A stretch of DNA of 64,000 bases from Flavobacteriaceae bacterium (GTDB lineage: Bacteria; Bacteroidota; Bacteroidia; Flavobacteriales; Flavobacteriaceae), in assembly GCA_013373635.1 (NCBI GenBank), contig JABXHN010000016.1, positions 62,001-126,000 on the forward strand, in the 5' to 3' direction. Positions 1 to 8,818 of the stretch are shown here, one piece after another (the first letter of the stretch is position 1; the number at the start of each line of letters is the position of its first letter). A model generated the notes under the pieces. It was not told the origin of the DNA. It saw nothing but the letters and a program-made list of their open reading frames with translations, and searched no databases. A program made the translations under genes and the position numbers.

Positions 1-1023
1 GGTAGACGTCTTAGTTTAGATTTAGCAGATGTGGAAGCATTAAAAAAGGCTATTCCAGAAATTAAAGACATCGCTCCTAGAAATGCTCAAGGTAATTTTG
101 GTACTTCTTCCTCAAGAGTTGTCCATGGTCCAAAGAACGGTCAGTATACCATTTATGCAGACTATCCTGATTTTGCTAATATTATGGCAATGGAAATCTA
201 TGATGGTGGTCGATTCATCAATCATGAGGATATTGAGCAAAGCAGAAAAGTATGTGTGCTTGGAGAGCGATCAAAAGCTGAATTATTTGATGAAGATGAA
301 GATCCGATTGGAGCCTATGTTAAAATTGACGATGTGTATTTTCAGGTGATAGGTGTCAATAAATACAACAATTCAATAAACTTTAATAACGATAGTGATA
401 TCTATATTCCATTTAGCACCTTTAAAAAACTCTATAATACAGGTGAAAAAGTAGGGTATTTTATCGTAGCAGCTTATGATGATGCTGATGTAGTGCAAGT
501 AGAAAAAGATGTTAAAGCTACGTTGAAACGAAGACACCGAGTGTCTCCTGATGATGAACGTGCTTTTGGAGGTTTTAATCTTGGAGAAATTTTTAATCGT
601 TTTATGGGATTTGCAGAAGGGATGACCTTTTTGTCATTGATTGTTGGAATTGCAACTATTTTGGCGGGAGTGATCGGAATTGGAAATATCTTATTGATTT
701 CAGTTAAAGAACGAACCAAGGAAATAGGTGTTCGCAGAGCCTTAGGAGCGACTCCAGGTGAGGTGAAGACCTTGATTATACTAGAATCAATATTTTTAAC
801 AGTTGTAGCTGGAATCTTTGGAATTGTACTTGGAGCAATGGTCCTCAATGCTGTAGGTGCCATGACTGAAGGTGGAGATTTCCCCTATGCCAACCCTACA
901 GTCCCCATACCCTATGTATTAGGAGCTATGGCAATAATGATATTACTGGGAACTTTAATTGGAATGATACCCGCTCAAAGAGCAGTTAGTATCAAACCTA
1001 TTGATGCCTTAAGAGAAGAATAA
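1..1023 (+). CDS. MacB-like ABC transporter permease, C-terminal part
   Basis: Permease of a MacB/FtsX-type exporter. The reading frame is open from base 1, so the GTG at 31 is not the true start; the N-terminal membrane segment and any ATPase lie outside the window. The visible part is a periplasmic MacB-type core of about 200 residues, then an FtsX domain with three membrane segments and the typical cytoplasmic stretch KERTKEIGVRRALGAT. It is followed after 43 bp by a membrane-fusion protein and then a TolC-like channel, which suggests a tripartite pump exporting a peptide, lipid or small molecule from the periplasm. The substrate cannot be read from the sequence. Confidence 0.88.
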   Translation, partial: GRRLSLDLADVEALKKAIPEIKDIAPRNAQGNFGTSSSRVVHGPKNGQYTIYADYPDFANIMAMEIYDGGRFINHEDIEQSRKVCVLGERSKAELFDEDEDPIGAYVKIDDVYFQVIGVNKYNNSINFNNDSDIYIPFSTFKKLYNTGEKVGYFIVAAYDDADVVQVEKDVKATLKRRHRVSPDDERAFGGFNLGEIFNRFMGFAEGMTFLSLIVGIATILAGVIGIGNILLISVKERTKEIGVRRALGATPGEVKTLIILESIFLTVVAGIFGIVLGAMVLNAVGAMTEGGDFPYANPTVPIPYVLGAMAIMILLGTLIGMIPAQRAVSIKPIDALREE

Positions 1024-1066
1024 AAATAAACAAGAACAAAAGTACCTTTATAAATAATAAATAAAA

Positions 1067-2206
1067 ATGAAAAAAGTTTTAAAATACGCAGGGATTACGA
1101 TTGGATCAATTGCCATCTTATGGGCAGCTGCCTTTTTTATCAAATCCAATTCAAAATCAGCCATTGTTTATGAAACGACACAGGCTTTTATTTCTGATGT
1201 TGAAAGAAAAACAGTAGCTACTGGAAAAGTTATTCCTGAGGACGAAGTAGAAATCAAACCTCAAATCTCTGGAATTATCGATGAAATATTTCTTGATGAA
1301 GGGGTTCAAGTTAAAGCAGGAGATCTGATTGCTAGAGTTAAGGTTGTTCCAAATGAACAAACCTTAAACCAAGCATTGATGCGTGTAAAATCTAGTGAGG
1401 TTAACTTAGCTAATGCTGAAATCGAATTTGATCGCAACAAAAAACTATACGAAAAAAAGGTAATTTCTACTCAGGAATACCTTTCACAAAAGCTCAGCTA
1501 TGATCAAGCAGTCTTAACCTTAGAGGATGCTAAATCAAATTATGAAATCATCAAATTAGGTTCTACTGGAGGTTCTTCAACAGCTAATACCAATATTAGA
1601 GCGACTATTGCAGGAACCATTCTTGAAATTCCAGTAAAAGAGGGAGATCAGGTAATTCTTTCCAATACTTTTAATGCAGGTACTACTATTGCAACAATTG
1701 CAGATATGAACCATATGATATTTGAAGGTAAAGTCGATGAAGGTGAAGTTGGTAAACTCAAAGAGGGAATGCCTCTTGATATCAGTCTAGGAGCCTTAGA
1801 AGATGTCAACTTAAAAGCAACATTGCGTTTTATTGCTCCAAAAGGAGTTGAAGAACAAGGTGCTGTAAAGTTTAAAATTGAAGGTGATGTAGAAATAGAT
1901 GGCGATAATTTTATCAGAGCTGGTTATTCTGCTAACGCATCATTGGTTTTAGAACGTAAGGAAGGAATTTTAGTAATTCCAGAAGCGGTATTGCAATTTG
2001 ATAAGAAAACAGACAAGCCATTTGTTGAGGTGGAGACAGAAGATCAGAAATTTGAACGCAGAGATGTAGAAATTGGAATTTCTGATGGTTTAAAAGTTGA
2101 AATCATTTCTGGAGTTACCGAGGATGATAAAATCAAAGTGTGGAATAAGACAGAGCCTTTAAAAATAGGTGATGAAGAAGAGGAAGAAGAAGATAAAGAT
2201 AATTAA
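1067..2206 (+). CDS. HlyD/MacA-family periplasmic adaptor subunit
   Basis: Membrane-fusion protein linking the inner-membrane permease to the outer-membrane channel. One N-terminal membrane anchor (about residues 6-25) precedes a lipoyl/barrel-sandwich half motif (VEIKPQISGIIDEIF), a helical hairpin at about 100-160, the second lipoyl half (IRATIAGTILEIPVKEGDQV) and beta-barrel domains. The length of 379 residues is normal for MacA-like adaptors. The C-terminus ends in a very acidic tail (GDEEEEEEDKDN), which is probably flexible. It sits between the MacB-like permease and the TolC-like gene in one operon. The family is clear; the substrate is unknown. Confidence 0.9.
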   Translation: MKKVLKYAGITIGSIAILWAAAFFIKSNSKSAIVYETTQAFISDVERKTVATGKVIPEDEVEIKPQISGIIDEIFLDEGVQVKAGDLIARVKVVPNEQTLNQALMRVKSSEVNLANAEIEFDRNKKLYEKKVISTQEYLSQKLSYDQAVLTLEDAKSNYEIIKLGSTGGSSTANTNIRATIAGTILEIPVKEGDQVILSNTFNAGTTIATIADMNHMIFEGKVDEGEVGKLKEGMPLDISLGALEDVNLKATLRFIAPKGVEEQGAVKFKIEGDVEIDGDNFIRAGYSANASLVLERKEGILVIPEAVLQFDKKTDKPFVEVETEDQKFERRDVEIGISDGLKVEIISGVTEDDKIKVWNKTEPLKIGDEEEEEEDKDN

Positions 2207-2224
2207 TTGCATAAACTCAATAAA

Positions 2225-3568
2225 ATGACAAATAGAGTTAAAATATTTAGCATCATCTGCTTATTAACTACTACTATTACATTCGCTCAAAAGAAATGGA
2301 CTCTTGAAGAATGTATCGTGTACGCAGAGGAAAACAACTTGAGTTTAGCACAGTTTGAACTTGATTATGAAAATTCATCTTTAGAAAAATTAGATGCTAT
2401 TGGTAATTTCTTGCCTAGCTTAAACGCATCGATGAGTACTTCGGGAAATACGGGTTTGGCATTAGATCCTACGACAAATACCCTTGTGAGTAAAACCATA
2501 CTTTCAGCAGGTGGAGATCTATCAGCATCTATGACCATTTTCGATGGACTAAGGAATCAAAATAGACTCAGAAGAGCCCAGATGAGTCAATTAGCTTCTC
2601 AATACCGATTGGATAACCTTAAAGACGATATCAGATTAGCAGTTGCAAATGCTTATTTGCAAATTCTATCTTCAAAAGAAGCCTTTAATGTGGTTCAAGC
2701 TCAGTTAATGATCTCTATGCAGGATTTAGAGCGCTCTAAAGCGCTTAACACCTCAGGAGTCGTTCCATTGGGTGATGTGTTAGAGATCGAAGCTCAGGTA
2801 GCTTCTCAAGAGCAGCAATTGGTTAATGCAGCAAATAACGTATTGATTTCAAAAATAGGTTTAGCACAATTATTACAAATTACCGACTATGATAATTTTG
2901 ATGTTGCTGATACGATTGTTGAGATCACTGAGAGTGATATTTTAAATCACAGTCCTAAAGAGATTTACAACAAAGCTCTGGCCTTTAGATCTGATATTAA
3001 ATTAGCGGAAGTCAATGTCGATATCGCTAAAAAGGATTTAGATATTGCTAAGGGATCTCGTTCTCCTAGTATAGGAGCTTTTATCAATTACAACACTCGA
3101 TACTCTGATCAGAATTTCGATCCATTAACTGGTGATTTAATTTCATTAAGAGAACAGCTATATTCCAATGATGGTATTTCGTATGGAGCTCGTATGAGTA
3201 TTCCAATCTTTAACCGTTTTAGTGTTCAAAACTCTGTTAAAAGATCGGAAATCAATGTGCTAAAATCCAAATTACAACTCAATCAACAGAAGCTAGATTT
3301 AGAATCCAATGTCAATCAAGCCTATGCTGATGTTGAAGGGAATTACAAATCGTTTGTTGCTGCAGAAAAAGCACTTAAGGCTAGACAGACTGCTTTTATT
3401 TATTCAAAAGAGCGTTTTGATGTGGGTCTTATGAATGCTTTTGATTTTTCTCAGGCTCAATCTAGAGTCGATAATGCACAGGCAGAATACATTCGATCCA
3501 AGTACAATTATATCTTTAAATTAAAAGTCTTAGAGTACTATTATGGATTACCTTTGTCCATGGATTAA
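2225..3568 (+). CDS. TolC-family outer membrane efflux protein
   Basis: Outer-membrane channel of the tripartite pump. The ORF track starts at a TTG (2207) immediately after the previous stop; I prefer the ATG at 2225 because it gives a clean signal peptide, MTNRVKIFSIICLL...FAQ, with cleavage near residue 22. The mature protein shows two TolC-like repeats rich in long coiled helices and ends in a segment common in Bacteroidota members (FKLKVLEYYYGLPL). It is about 447 residues, a normal size. It lies 18 bp after the adaptor gene, so the three genes form one transport operon. Confidence 0.9.
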   Translation: MTNRVKIFSIICLLTTTITFAQKKWTLEECIVYAEENNLSLAQFELDYENSSLEKLDAIGNFLPSLNASMSTSGNTGLALDPTTNTLVSKTILSAGGDLSASMTIFDGLRNQNRLRRAQMSQLASQYRLDNLKDDIRLAVANAYLQILSSKEAFNVVQAQLMISMQDLERSKALNTSGVVPLGDVLEIEAQVASQEQQLVNAANNVLISKIGLAQLLQITDYDNFDVADTIVEITESDILNHSPKEIYNKALAFRSDIKLAEVNVDIAKKDLDIAKGSRSPSIGAFINYNTRYSDQNFDPLTGDLISLREQLYSNDGISYGARMSIPIFNRFSVQNSVKRSEINVLKSKLQLNQQKLDLESNVNQAYADVEGNYKSFVAAEKALKARQTAFIYSKERFDVGLMNAFDFSQAQSRVDNAQAEYIRSKYNYIFKLKVLEYYYGLPLSMD

Positions 3569-3581
3569 TTATTAGATTTTA

Positions 3582-4259
3582 ATGATTTTAAATATTGAAA
3601 CTTCTACGACTAATTGCTCCGTATCTATTGCTGATAAGGGGCAATTAATCGTTTTAAAAGAGCTCAATTCAAAAGAATATTCTCATGCAGAACAGTTGCA
3701 TCTCTTTATAGAAGAGGTGATTGAAGAGGCTGGAATTCACAAAGAGGATTTAAGTGCGATTGCTGTGAGTAAGGGGCCTGGATCTTATACAGGTCTTCGA
3801 ATAGGTGTCTCTGCAGCTAAGGGACTTTGTTTTGCATTAGATCTACCGCTCATCAGTGTGTCTACACTTCAAGCGATGGCAAAACAAGTCAAAGCAGTTG
3901 ATGATGAACTCATTGTATCCCTATTAGACGCTAGAAGAGATGAGGTGTATATGAGTGCTTACGACTCGGAATTCAATGTCAAAAGCCCAGTTGAAGCTAA
4001 AGTGATTGAAAGTGATAGCTTTGATCGATTTAAGGATGTTTCAAAGGTCTATTTTATAGGTCCAGGTGCTGAAAAATGTGAACGCATATCACAAATGCAA
4101 AATGCGATCTATCTCAAAGAGGCAGTTCCATCTGCAAGGGAAATGGTATTCCTTTCTTGGAATAAATTCCAAAAAGATGACTTTGAAGATGTCGCTTACT
4201 TTGAGCCTTTTTATCTCAAAGACTTTGTAGTGACTACCAAAAAGAAAAAAACAGCTTAA
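3582..4259 (+). CDS. tsaB: tRNA threonylcarbamoyladenosine biosynthesis protein TsaB
   Basis: Partner of TsaD in making t6A at position 37 of ANN-decoding tRNAs. It has the ASKHA fold with the N-terminal phosphate loop (ILNIETSTTNCSVSI) and the family signature SKGPGSYTGLRIGVSAAKGL at about residues 64-83. The 225-residue length fits TsaB, which is shorter than TsaD and lacks its metal-binding His pair. It starts 13 bp after the TolC-like gene and may be co-transcribed with the pump. Its stop codon shares the palindrome TTAA with the stop of the convergent mscS gene. Confidence 0.93.
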   Translation: MILNIETSTTNCSVSIADKGQLIVLKELNSKEYSHAEQLHLFIEEVIEEAGIHKEDLSAIAVSKGPGSYTGLRIGVSAAKGLCFALDLPLISVSTLQAMAKQVKAVDDELIVSLLDARRDEVYMSAYDSEFNVKSPVEAKVIESDSFDRFKDVSKVYFIGPGAEKCERISQMQNAIYLKEAVPSAREMVFLSWNKFQKDDFEDVAYFEPFYLKDFVVTTKKKKTA

Positions 4260-5095
4260 TCGATAGCGTGAACCACTCGTTGTGGGAATGGAATCTCAAT
4301 ACCTTCCTCGTCAAATCTGCCTTTAAGATTTTCTAGCATATCGAAGTGAGCTGCCCAAAAGTCTTCGTTTTTAGCCCAAAAACGCAAGGATAGATCAACT
4401 GAACTATCACCTAAGTTTGCAACAAAAACAGCTGGTTCAGGATCGTTTAAGATACGCTCGTCTTTCTCGCAGAGTTCGAGTAGTATTTCCTTAGCTTTTT
4501 TAATATTGGAACTGTATCCAATCCCTACTTCAATTTTATCTCTTCGCAAGTCTTCAGCGTTGTAATTGACTATGGTGTGATTGGAAAGGTCACCGTTTGG
4601 AATGATTGCTGATTGATTACCGAAGGTGTTGATCTTGGTTGTAAAAATGGTAATTTCTTTTACAGTACCACTGACACCTTGTGCCTCTATATAATCACCA
4701 ACTTTAAATGGTTTGAATACTAAGATAAGTACTCCACCTGCGAAATTTGAAAGAGATCCTTGTAGTGCTAATCCAACTGCTAAACCAGCGGCACCAACTA
4801 CTGCAACTAGTGAAGATGATTGAACTCCAAGTTGTGTAATCACTAAAACAAAGAGTACTCCTTTGAGTGAAATATTAATAAAACTAGCTAAAAAAGTTTC
4901 AAGAGTTTCATCGTAATCTTTTCGATCGAAAAATCGCTTAACGATTCTATTGATAAAACGTACGACATACATTCCGACAAAAAATATCAGTGCAGCTTTA
5001 ATAAGATTAGGACCTATTTCTAAAGCCAGTAAATAGGCTTGTTCTAAAAACTGTTTTAATTTGCTGGGTTCTAAATACGATTGAATCTGTTCCAT
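4256..5095 (-). CDS. Small-conductance mechanosensitive channel, MscS family
   Basis: Inner-membrane channel that opens under membrane tension after osmotic downshock. It has an N-terminal hydrophobic region with three predicted membrane helices, and the Gly/Ala-rich pore helix VVGAAGLAVGLALQGSLSNFAGGV at about 97-120 followed by KPFKVGDYIEAQG, the hallmark of the MscS beta domain. The cytoplasmic alpha/beta domain ends near VHAID. At 279 residues it is close to E. coli MscS (286), so it is a minimal-type member. It stands alone between convergent tsaB and the upstream NifU-type gene. Confidence 0.92.
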   Translation of the reverse strand: MEQIQSYLEPSKLKQFLEQAYLLALEIGPNLIKAALIFFVGMYVVRFINRIVKRFFDRKDYDETLETFLASFINISLKGVLFVLVITQLGVQSSSLVAVVGAAGLAVGLALQGSLSNFAGGVLILVFKPFKVGDYIEAQGVSGTVKEITIFTTKINTFGNQSAIIPNGDLSNHTIVNYNAEDLRRDKIEVGIGYSSNIKKAKEILLELCEKDERILNDPEPAVFVANLGDSSVDLSLRFWAKNEDFWAAHFDMLENLKGRFDEEGIEIPFPQRVVHAID

Positions 5096-5154
5096 AAAAT
5101 ACTTGTTTAGAGCTTAAAAATACTTAAAAATATGATATGAGTATTAAATGAAAA

Positions 5155-6024
5155 TTATCCGTTAATGGCAACCACTTCAGAGATTTGATCACCGAGTATA
5201 TTCTTTAACATTCCCTCAATTCCATTTTTGAGGGTTATAGTTGAAGAAGGACATCCACTACAAGCACCTTGAAGAATAACACTAACGACTTTAGTATCGG
5301 TATCGTAATTGCTAAAGACAATATTTCCCCCATCACTTGCTACTGCAGGTTTTACTTCTTTGTCGATAATGTCAAAGATTTGTCTGCTAATATCATCCAT
5401 TTGATCAACTGCTCTTAGTTGTGCAGCTTCTTCAACAGCTTGTTTTCCACTAGCGATAAACGCTCTTATGAGTTCTCGAAGCTCCGTGGTAACATCTTCC
5501 CAATTAGCGATGTCGTATTTGGTGATGGAAACATAGTTGACATCCATGAAAATTTCTTTTACATAGGGAAGCATGAATAATTCTTTCGCTAGGGGAGCCT
5601 CTTTAGCTTCATCGATATTCTTGTATTCAAATACAGAAGGTACAATCGGTTTGTTAGCTACGAACTTCATCGTTGCTGGGTTAGGTGTATTTTCTATATA
5701 AACGGTTATGGCTTGTTTTGCAGCTGATTCTTCAACTACAACAATTTCACCAGAATTTAAATAATCTTCTAATTGTTCTTTAACTTCTTCTTGTACGTCT
5801 TCCCATTCAACCATGTCAAACTTTTGAATTCCAATAAAAGTCGAAGAGAGGTAAACTGCCTTTACGAATGGCAAAAAGAATAATTGTTTTGCCAAAGGAG
5901 AATTCACAGCTTCATCGATATTGTTGAATTCGTAATTCTTATTAGGAGATATAAACCCTGTAGACTCAAACTTTACAATGCTTGGGTGTTTGGTTGGAAC
6001 GATAGTTATATTGTGTTTTTTCAT
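5155..6024 (-). CDS. NifU-family Fe-S scaffold with two N-terminal Nfu domains
   Basis: Iron-sulfur carrier or scaffold. Residues about 3-88 and 106-190 are two clearly related Nfu_N domains: compare NSPLAKQLFFLPFVKAVYL with EAPLAKELFMLPYVKEIFM, each followed by a W-E-D-V motif. The C-terminal NifU-like domain carries the cluster ligands in GACSGCPSSTITLKNGIEGML. The first repeat is less conserved around the NPxxxKF motif (HPSIVKF against NPATMKF). A TAnnTTTG promoter lies 15 bp upstream of the ATG. It probably delivers Fe-S clusters to targets such as LipA or NqrF, both encoded in this window, but that is inference. Confidence 0.9.
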   Translation of the reverse strand: MKKHNITIVPTKHPSIVKFESTGFISPNKNYEFNNIDEAVNSPLAKQLFFLPFVKAVYLSSTFIGIQKFDMVEWEDVQEEVKEQLEDYLNSGEIVVVEESAAKQAITVYIENTPNPATMKFVANKPIVPSVFEYKNIDEAKEAPLAKELFMLPYVKEIFMDVNYVSITKYDIANWEDVTTELRELIRAFIASGKQAVEEAAQLRAVDQMDDISRQIFDIIDKEVKPAVASDGGNIVFSNYDTDTKVVSVILQGACSGCPSSTITLKNGIEGMLKNILGDQISEVVAING

Positions 6025-6038
6025 GATCTAATTTTGTG

Positions 6039-6046
6039 CAAAATTA
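6039..6046 (-). promoter_or_regulatory. -7 promoter element of the nifU-like gene
   Basis: TAATTTTG on the minus strand matches the Bacteroidota -7 consensus TAnnTTTG, 14 bp before the ATG. No clear -33 TTG is seen at the usual spacing. Confidence 0.5.
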
Positions 6047-6099
6047 CAAACAATTCACTGAATAGACTCTTAAAGAATCCCCAAAATCAAAGAATCGAT

Positions 6100-6107
6100 T
6101 ATCTTTG
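6100..6107 (+). promoter_or_regulatory. -7 promoter element of the gamma carbonic anhydrase gene
   Basis: TATCTTTG matches TAnnTTTG, 17 bp before the ATG at 6125, in the divergent spacer shared with the NifU-like gene. Confidence 0.5.
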
Positions 6108-6124
6108 TATCAGAATAGAAGATT

Positions 6125-6637
6125 ATGATTGTCAAATCACTTTTAGAAAAAACACCTCAGTGGGGAAGTGAATGTTTCTTTGCAGAAAACGCAGTCCTTA
6201 TTGGAGATCTTGAAATGGGTGACCAATGCTCGGTATGGTACAATGCTGTCATAAGAGCTGATGTCAATTTCATACGTATGGGTAACAAGGTCAATGTGCA
6301 AGATGGAGCAGTGATTCACTGTACTTATCAAAAGTATCCTACCATCATCGGAAACAATGTATCGATTGGTCACAATGCTTTGGTGCACGGATGTACGATC
6401 AAAGACAATGTACTCATCGGAATGGGTAGTATCGTTATGGATGACTGTGTGGTAGAAGAAAATTCAATTATCGCTGCAGGAGCAGTTCTCACAAAAGGCA
6501 CTCATGTTCCATCAGGTTCGGTCTTTGCTGGAGTTCCTGCAAAAAAAATAAAAGATATTGATGAGAATCTTTCCAAAGGAGAAATTCAGCGTATCGCAGA
6601 CAATTATATCAAGTATTCAAGCTGGTATCAACAATAA
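6125..6637 (+). CDS. Gamma-class carbonic anhydrase family protein
   Basis: Left-handed beta-helix protein built of hexapeptide repeats, forming trimers in this family. Putative metal ligands are present: His in GAVIHCTY and the two His in SIGHNALVHGCTI, the arrangement of gamma carbonic anhydrases (CaiE/YrdA/PaaY group). Members hydrate CO2 or have unproven activity, so the reaction is likely but not certain. The length of 170 residues is typical. fabD follows after 19 bp and is probably in the same operon; bicarbonate supply next to fatty-acid synthesis is suggestive only. Confidence 0.88.
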   Translation: MIVKSLLEKTPQWGSECFFAENAVLIGDLEMGDQCSVWYNAVIRADVNFIRMGNKVNVQDGAVIHCTYQKYPTIIGNNVSIGHNALVHGCTIKDNVLIGMGSIVMDDCVVEENSIIAAGAVLTKGTHVPSGSVFAGVPAKKIKDIDENLSKGEIQRIADNYIKYSSWYQQ

Positions 6638-6656
6638 ATAAAACCAACATAACTAC

Positions 6657-7541
6657 ATGAAAGCATATGTATTTCCAGGTCAGGGAGCTCAATTTCCAGG
6701 AATGGCCAAAGATCTTTACGAAAACTACGATATCGCAAAGGCGATGTTTGAAAAAGCCAATGAAATTTTAGGATTTTCAATTACTGATGTGATGTTTGAA
6801 GGCAGTAAGGAAGATCTTCAACAAACCAAAGTAACGCAACCTGCTATTTTTCTTCACTCTGTAGTACTAAGTGCTATTTTAGGAGAACGTTTTAAGCCAG
6901 ATATGGTTGCTGGACATTCATTGGGAGAGTTCTCAGCTTTAGTAGCTAACAAAACATTGGTTTTTGAAGATGCTCTTAAGCTCGTTTATCAAAGAGCCTT
7001 AGCAATGCAAGCTGCTTGTGAAGCAACTAAGGGAACCATGGCTGCGGTATTAGGACTAGAAGATAAAGTTGTTGAAGAGGTTTGTGAAGCGACTACTGGA
7101 GTGGTGGTTGCAGCAAATTATAACTGTCCAGGTCAATTAGTGATCTCTGGAGCCATCGATCCAGTTACTCAGGCCTGTGAATCTTTAAAAGAAGCTGGTG
7201 CTCGTAGAGCGCTCTTATTACCTGTAGGTGGAGCATTTCATTCACCACTTATGGAACCTGCAAGAGAAGATTTAGCAAAAGCCATAGCAGAGACAGAGTT
7301 TCATACGCCTATTTGTCCAGTATATCAAAACACAGTAGCAGCTGCAGTATCTGATCCAAATCAAATTAAAGAGAATTTAATTGCTCAGCTTACAGCTCCC
7401 GTAAAATGGACTCAGTCAGTTCGAGCGATGATTACTGATGGAGCTAGTGAATTTATCGAAGTAGGACCTGGTAAAGTACTTCAGGGATTGGTTAAAAAAA
7501 TCAATTCTGAAGCTGAGGCTTCATCTGCTACTTTAGAATAG
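6657..7541 (+). CDS. fabD: Malonyl-CoA:ACP transacylase FabD
   Basis: Transfers malonyl from CoA to acyl carrier protein in type II fatty-acid synthesis. The start motif FPGQGAQFPGM, the nucleophile elbow GHSLGEFSA (Ser88), the malonyl-carboxylate Arg (YQRALAMQ, Arg114) and catalytic His196 in GGAFHSPLM are all present. The length of 294 residues is slightly below E. coli FabD (309). It follows the gamma carbonic anhydrase gene and its 3' end overlaps the convergent NRAMP-like gene by 9 bp. It is the direct consumer of malonyl-CoA made by AccD or by the malonate module near 20-22 kb. Confidence 0.96.
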   Translation: MKAYVFPGQGAQFPGMAKDLYENYDIAKAMFEKANEILGFSITDVMFEGSKEDLQQTKVTQPAIFLHSVVLSAILGERFKPDMVAGHSLGEFSALVANKTLVFEDALKLVYQRALAMQAACEATKGTMAAVLGLEDKVVEEVCEATTGVVVAANYNCPGQLVISGAIDPVTQACESLKEAGARRALLLPVGGAFHSPLMEPAREDLAKAIAETEFHTPICPVYQNTVAAAVSDPNQIKENLIAQLTAPVKWTQSVRAMITDGASEFIEVGPGKVLQGLVKKINSEAEASSATLE

Positions 7542-8780
7542 CAATACATAGAAATAATAGAGCGCAAAAAGCGACAAAAATACAATACCTGCATAACTCA
7601 ATCGTTGCAATCCTTTGCTCGGTCTAAGTTCTGTGGGTATTTTTTTATCAATGACCAAAGAGTGATTTAGGAGACCTATACCAGGAGCCATCATAAAGGA
7701 TACAAAAGTGGCCAATGCTACCAAGAACCCCATATTAGCACCAAAGAAATAGACTACTGAAAAACTTACGATCATATGTACCACAAAAAATACATTTAGT
7801 AAGGATTTTTTAGGTGTTTTGCGATTTAAAAATAAGAATTTGACTGTGTCTACACTAATTCTTGCTAGGGCATCATGCGCTGTCATACAGGAGCTAAACA
7901 TGGTAGCAAAGGCAGCTAGTGCAATAAAGAAATAAGCCCAGTCTCCTATATGTTGAGTGAATAAAGTAATAAGTTGATCGGCAAAGACCACAGAGCTTCC
8001 ACTCATTTCATTTCCGGTTCCAAAAAGGGTAAGCCATCCAATAACCAAAAAGAAAAGAGAAAGAACAGCTGTTAGAATATACCCAAATTTAAATTCTGAT
8101 AGTGCCTCTTTAAGTGTTTCTTCTTTGTTGAGTTTTAGCTTTTCAATACTCCAAAGACTAACCCAGCTTGATGCTTCTACTGCTGTAGGCATCCAGCCCA
8201 TCAGCGATATTAAAAACAAGATCCCCGCTTCATTTAAAAAGGAAGGAGCTTCAAAATTGGATACCATCGGAGCTGGCCCTTTGTAAATAACCATGATAGT
8301 GGTAACAAAGAGTGATATAAACAAGAGTAAAACTATAAGTTTTAAACTTTGTTCTAAAAAGTAATAACGACCTATAATAAGTGCCAAAGTCACAAAGGCA
8401 AATAATCCAAAGGTAACCTCTAACATATGATCTCCGAGTAAAGGGAAGAGTCGAATAAGAAGTCCTGCTGTCACCGTATAAAGTGCTGCTAAAATGGTAA
8501 GGGCACTCATTATCGTTGCTAGTGTATATACCCAGAGATATCCTTTTCCTTTATCTAAATATCCTTCTAAAAGTGACTTTTTAGTGATGTTGGTAAAGCG
8601 TATTCCAAATTCAAAGAAGGGGTATTTAAATAAATTAGCAAGTAAAATAGGAATGACCATGATCCAGCCATAAGCGGCACCTGCCTTAGTAGATAGTACT
8701 AAATGAGAGGTTCCTATTGCCATAGAGGCAAATAAAATACCAGGACCAAGTCGTTTAATAAAGGTTTGTAGACTTCCCAT
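7533..8780 (-). CDS. NRAMP-related transporter lacking the DPGN motif
   Basis: Polytopic membrane protein of 415 residues with about 11 membrane segments and the NRAMP opening IKRLGPGILFASMAIG. In canonical NRAMP Mn/Fe transporters the first helix has DPGN for metal binding; here the equivalent stretch reads AIGTSHLVLST. The helix-6 region reads LMGWMPTAVEASSWVS instead of the usual MPHNLYLHS. The fold therefore looks NRAMP-like, but the metal site is changed and the substrate is uncertain. It is last in a minus-strand run after rpe and ypdA (38 bp from ypdA), which may be one transcript. Automated annotation would call it a divalent metal transporter. Confidence 0.75.
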   Translation of the reverse strand: MGSLQTFIKRLGPGILFASMAIGTSHLVLSTKAGAAYGWIMVIPILLANLFKYPFFEFGIRFTNITKKSLLEGYLDKGKGYLWVYTLATIMSALTILAALYTVTAGLLIRLFPLLGDHMLEVTFGLFAFVTLALIIGRYYFLEQSLKLIVLLLFISLFVTTIMVIYKGPAPMVSNFEAPSFLNEAGILFLISLMGWMPTAVEASSWVSLWSIEKLKLNKEETLKEALSEFKFGYILTAVLSLFFLVIGWLTLFGTGNEMSGSSVVFADQLITLFTQHIGDWAYFFIALAAFATMFSSCMTAHDALARISVDTVKFLFLNRKTPKKSLLNVFFVVHMIVSFSVVYFFGANMGFLVALATFVSFMMAPGIGLLNHSLVIDKKIPTELRPSKGLQRLSYAGIVFLSLFALYYFYVLLF

Positions 8781-8818
8781 AAATCAGTTTGTTTGATATG
8801 GGACTCAATTTAAGGAAA

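Noticed and set aside
474-863. Minus-strand ORF of 129 residues inside the MacB-like permease gene
   Set aside because: Antisense to a well-conserved coding sequence, Ser/Thr/Pro/Ile-rich shadow composition, no promoter or motif.
1-1023. Truncated or broken MacB-like gene
   Set aside because: The frame is open to the window edge, so it is cut by the window, not by mutation.
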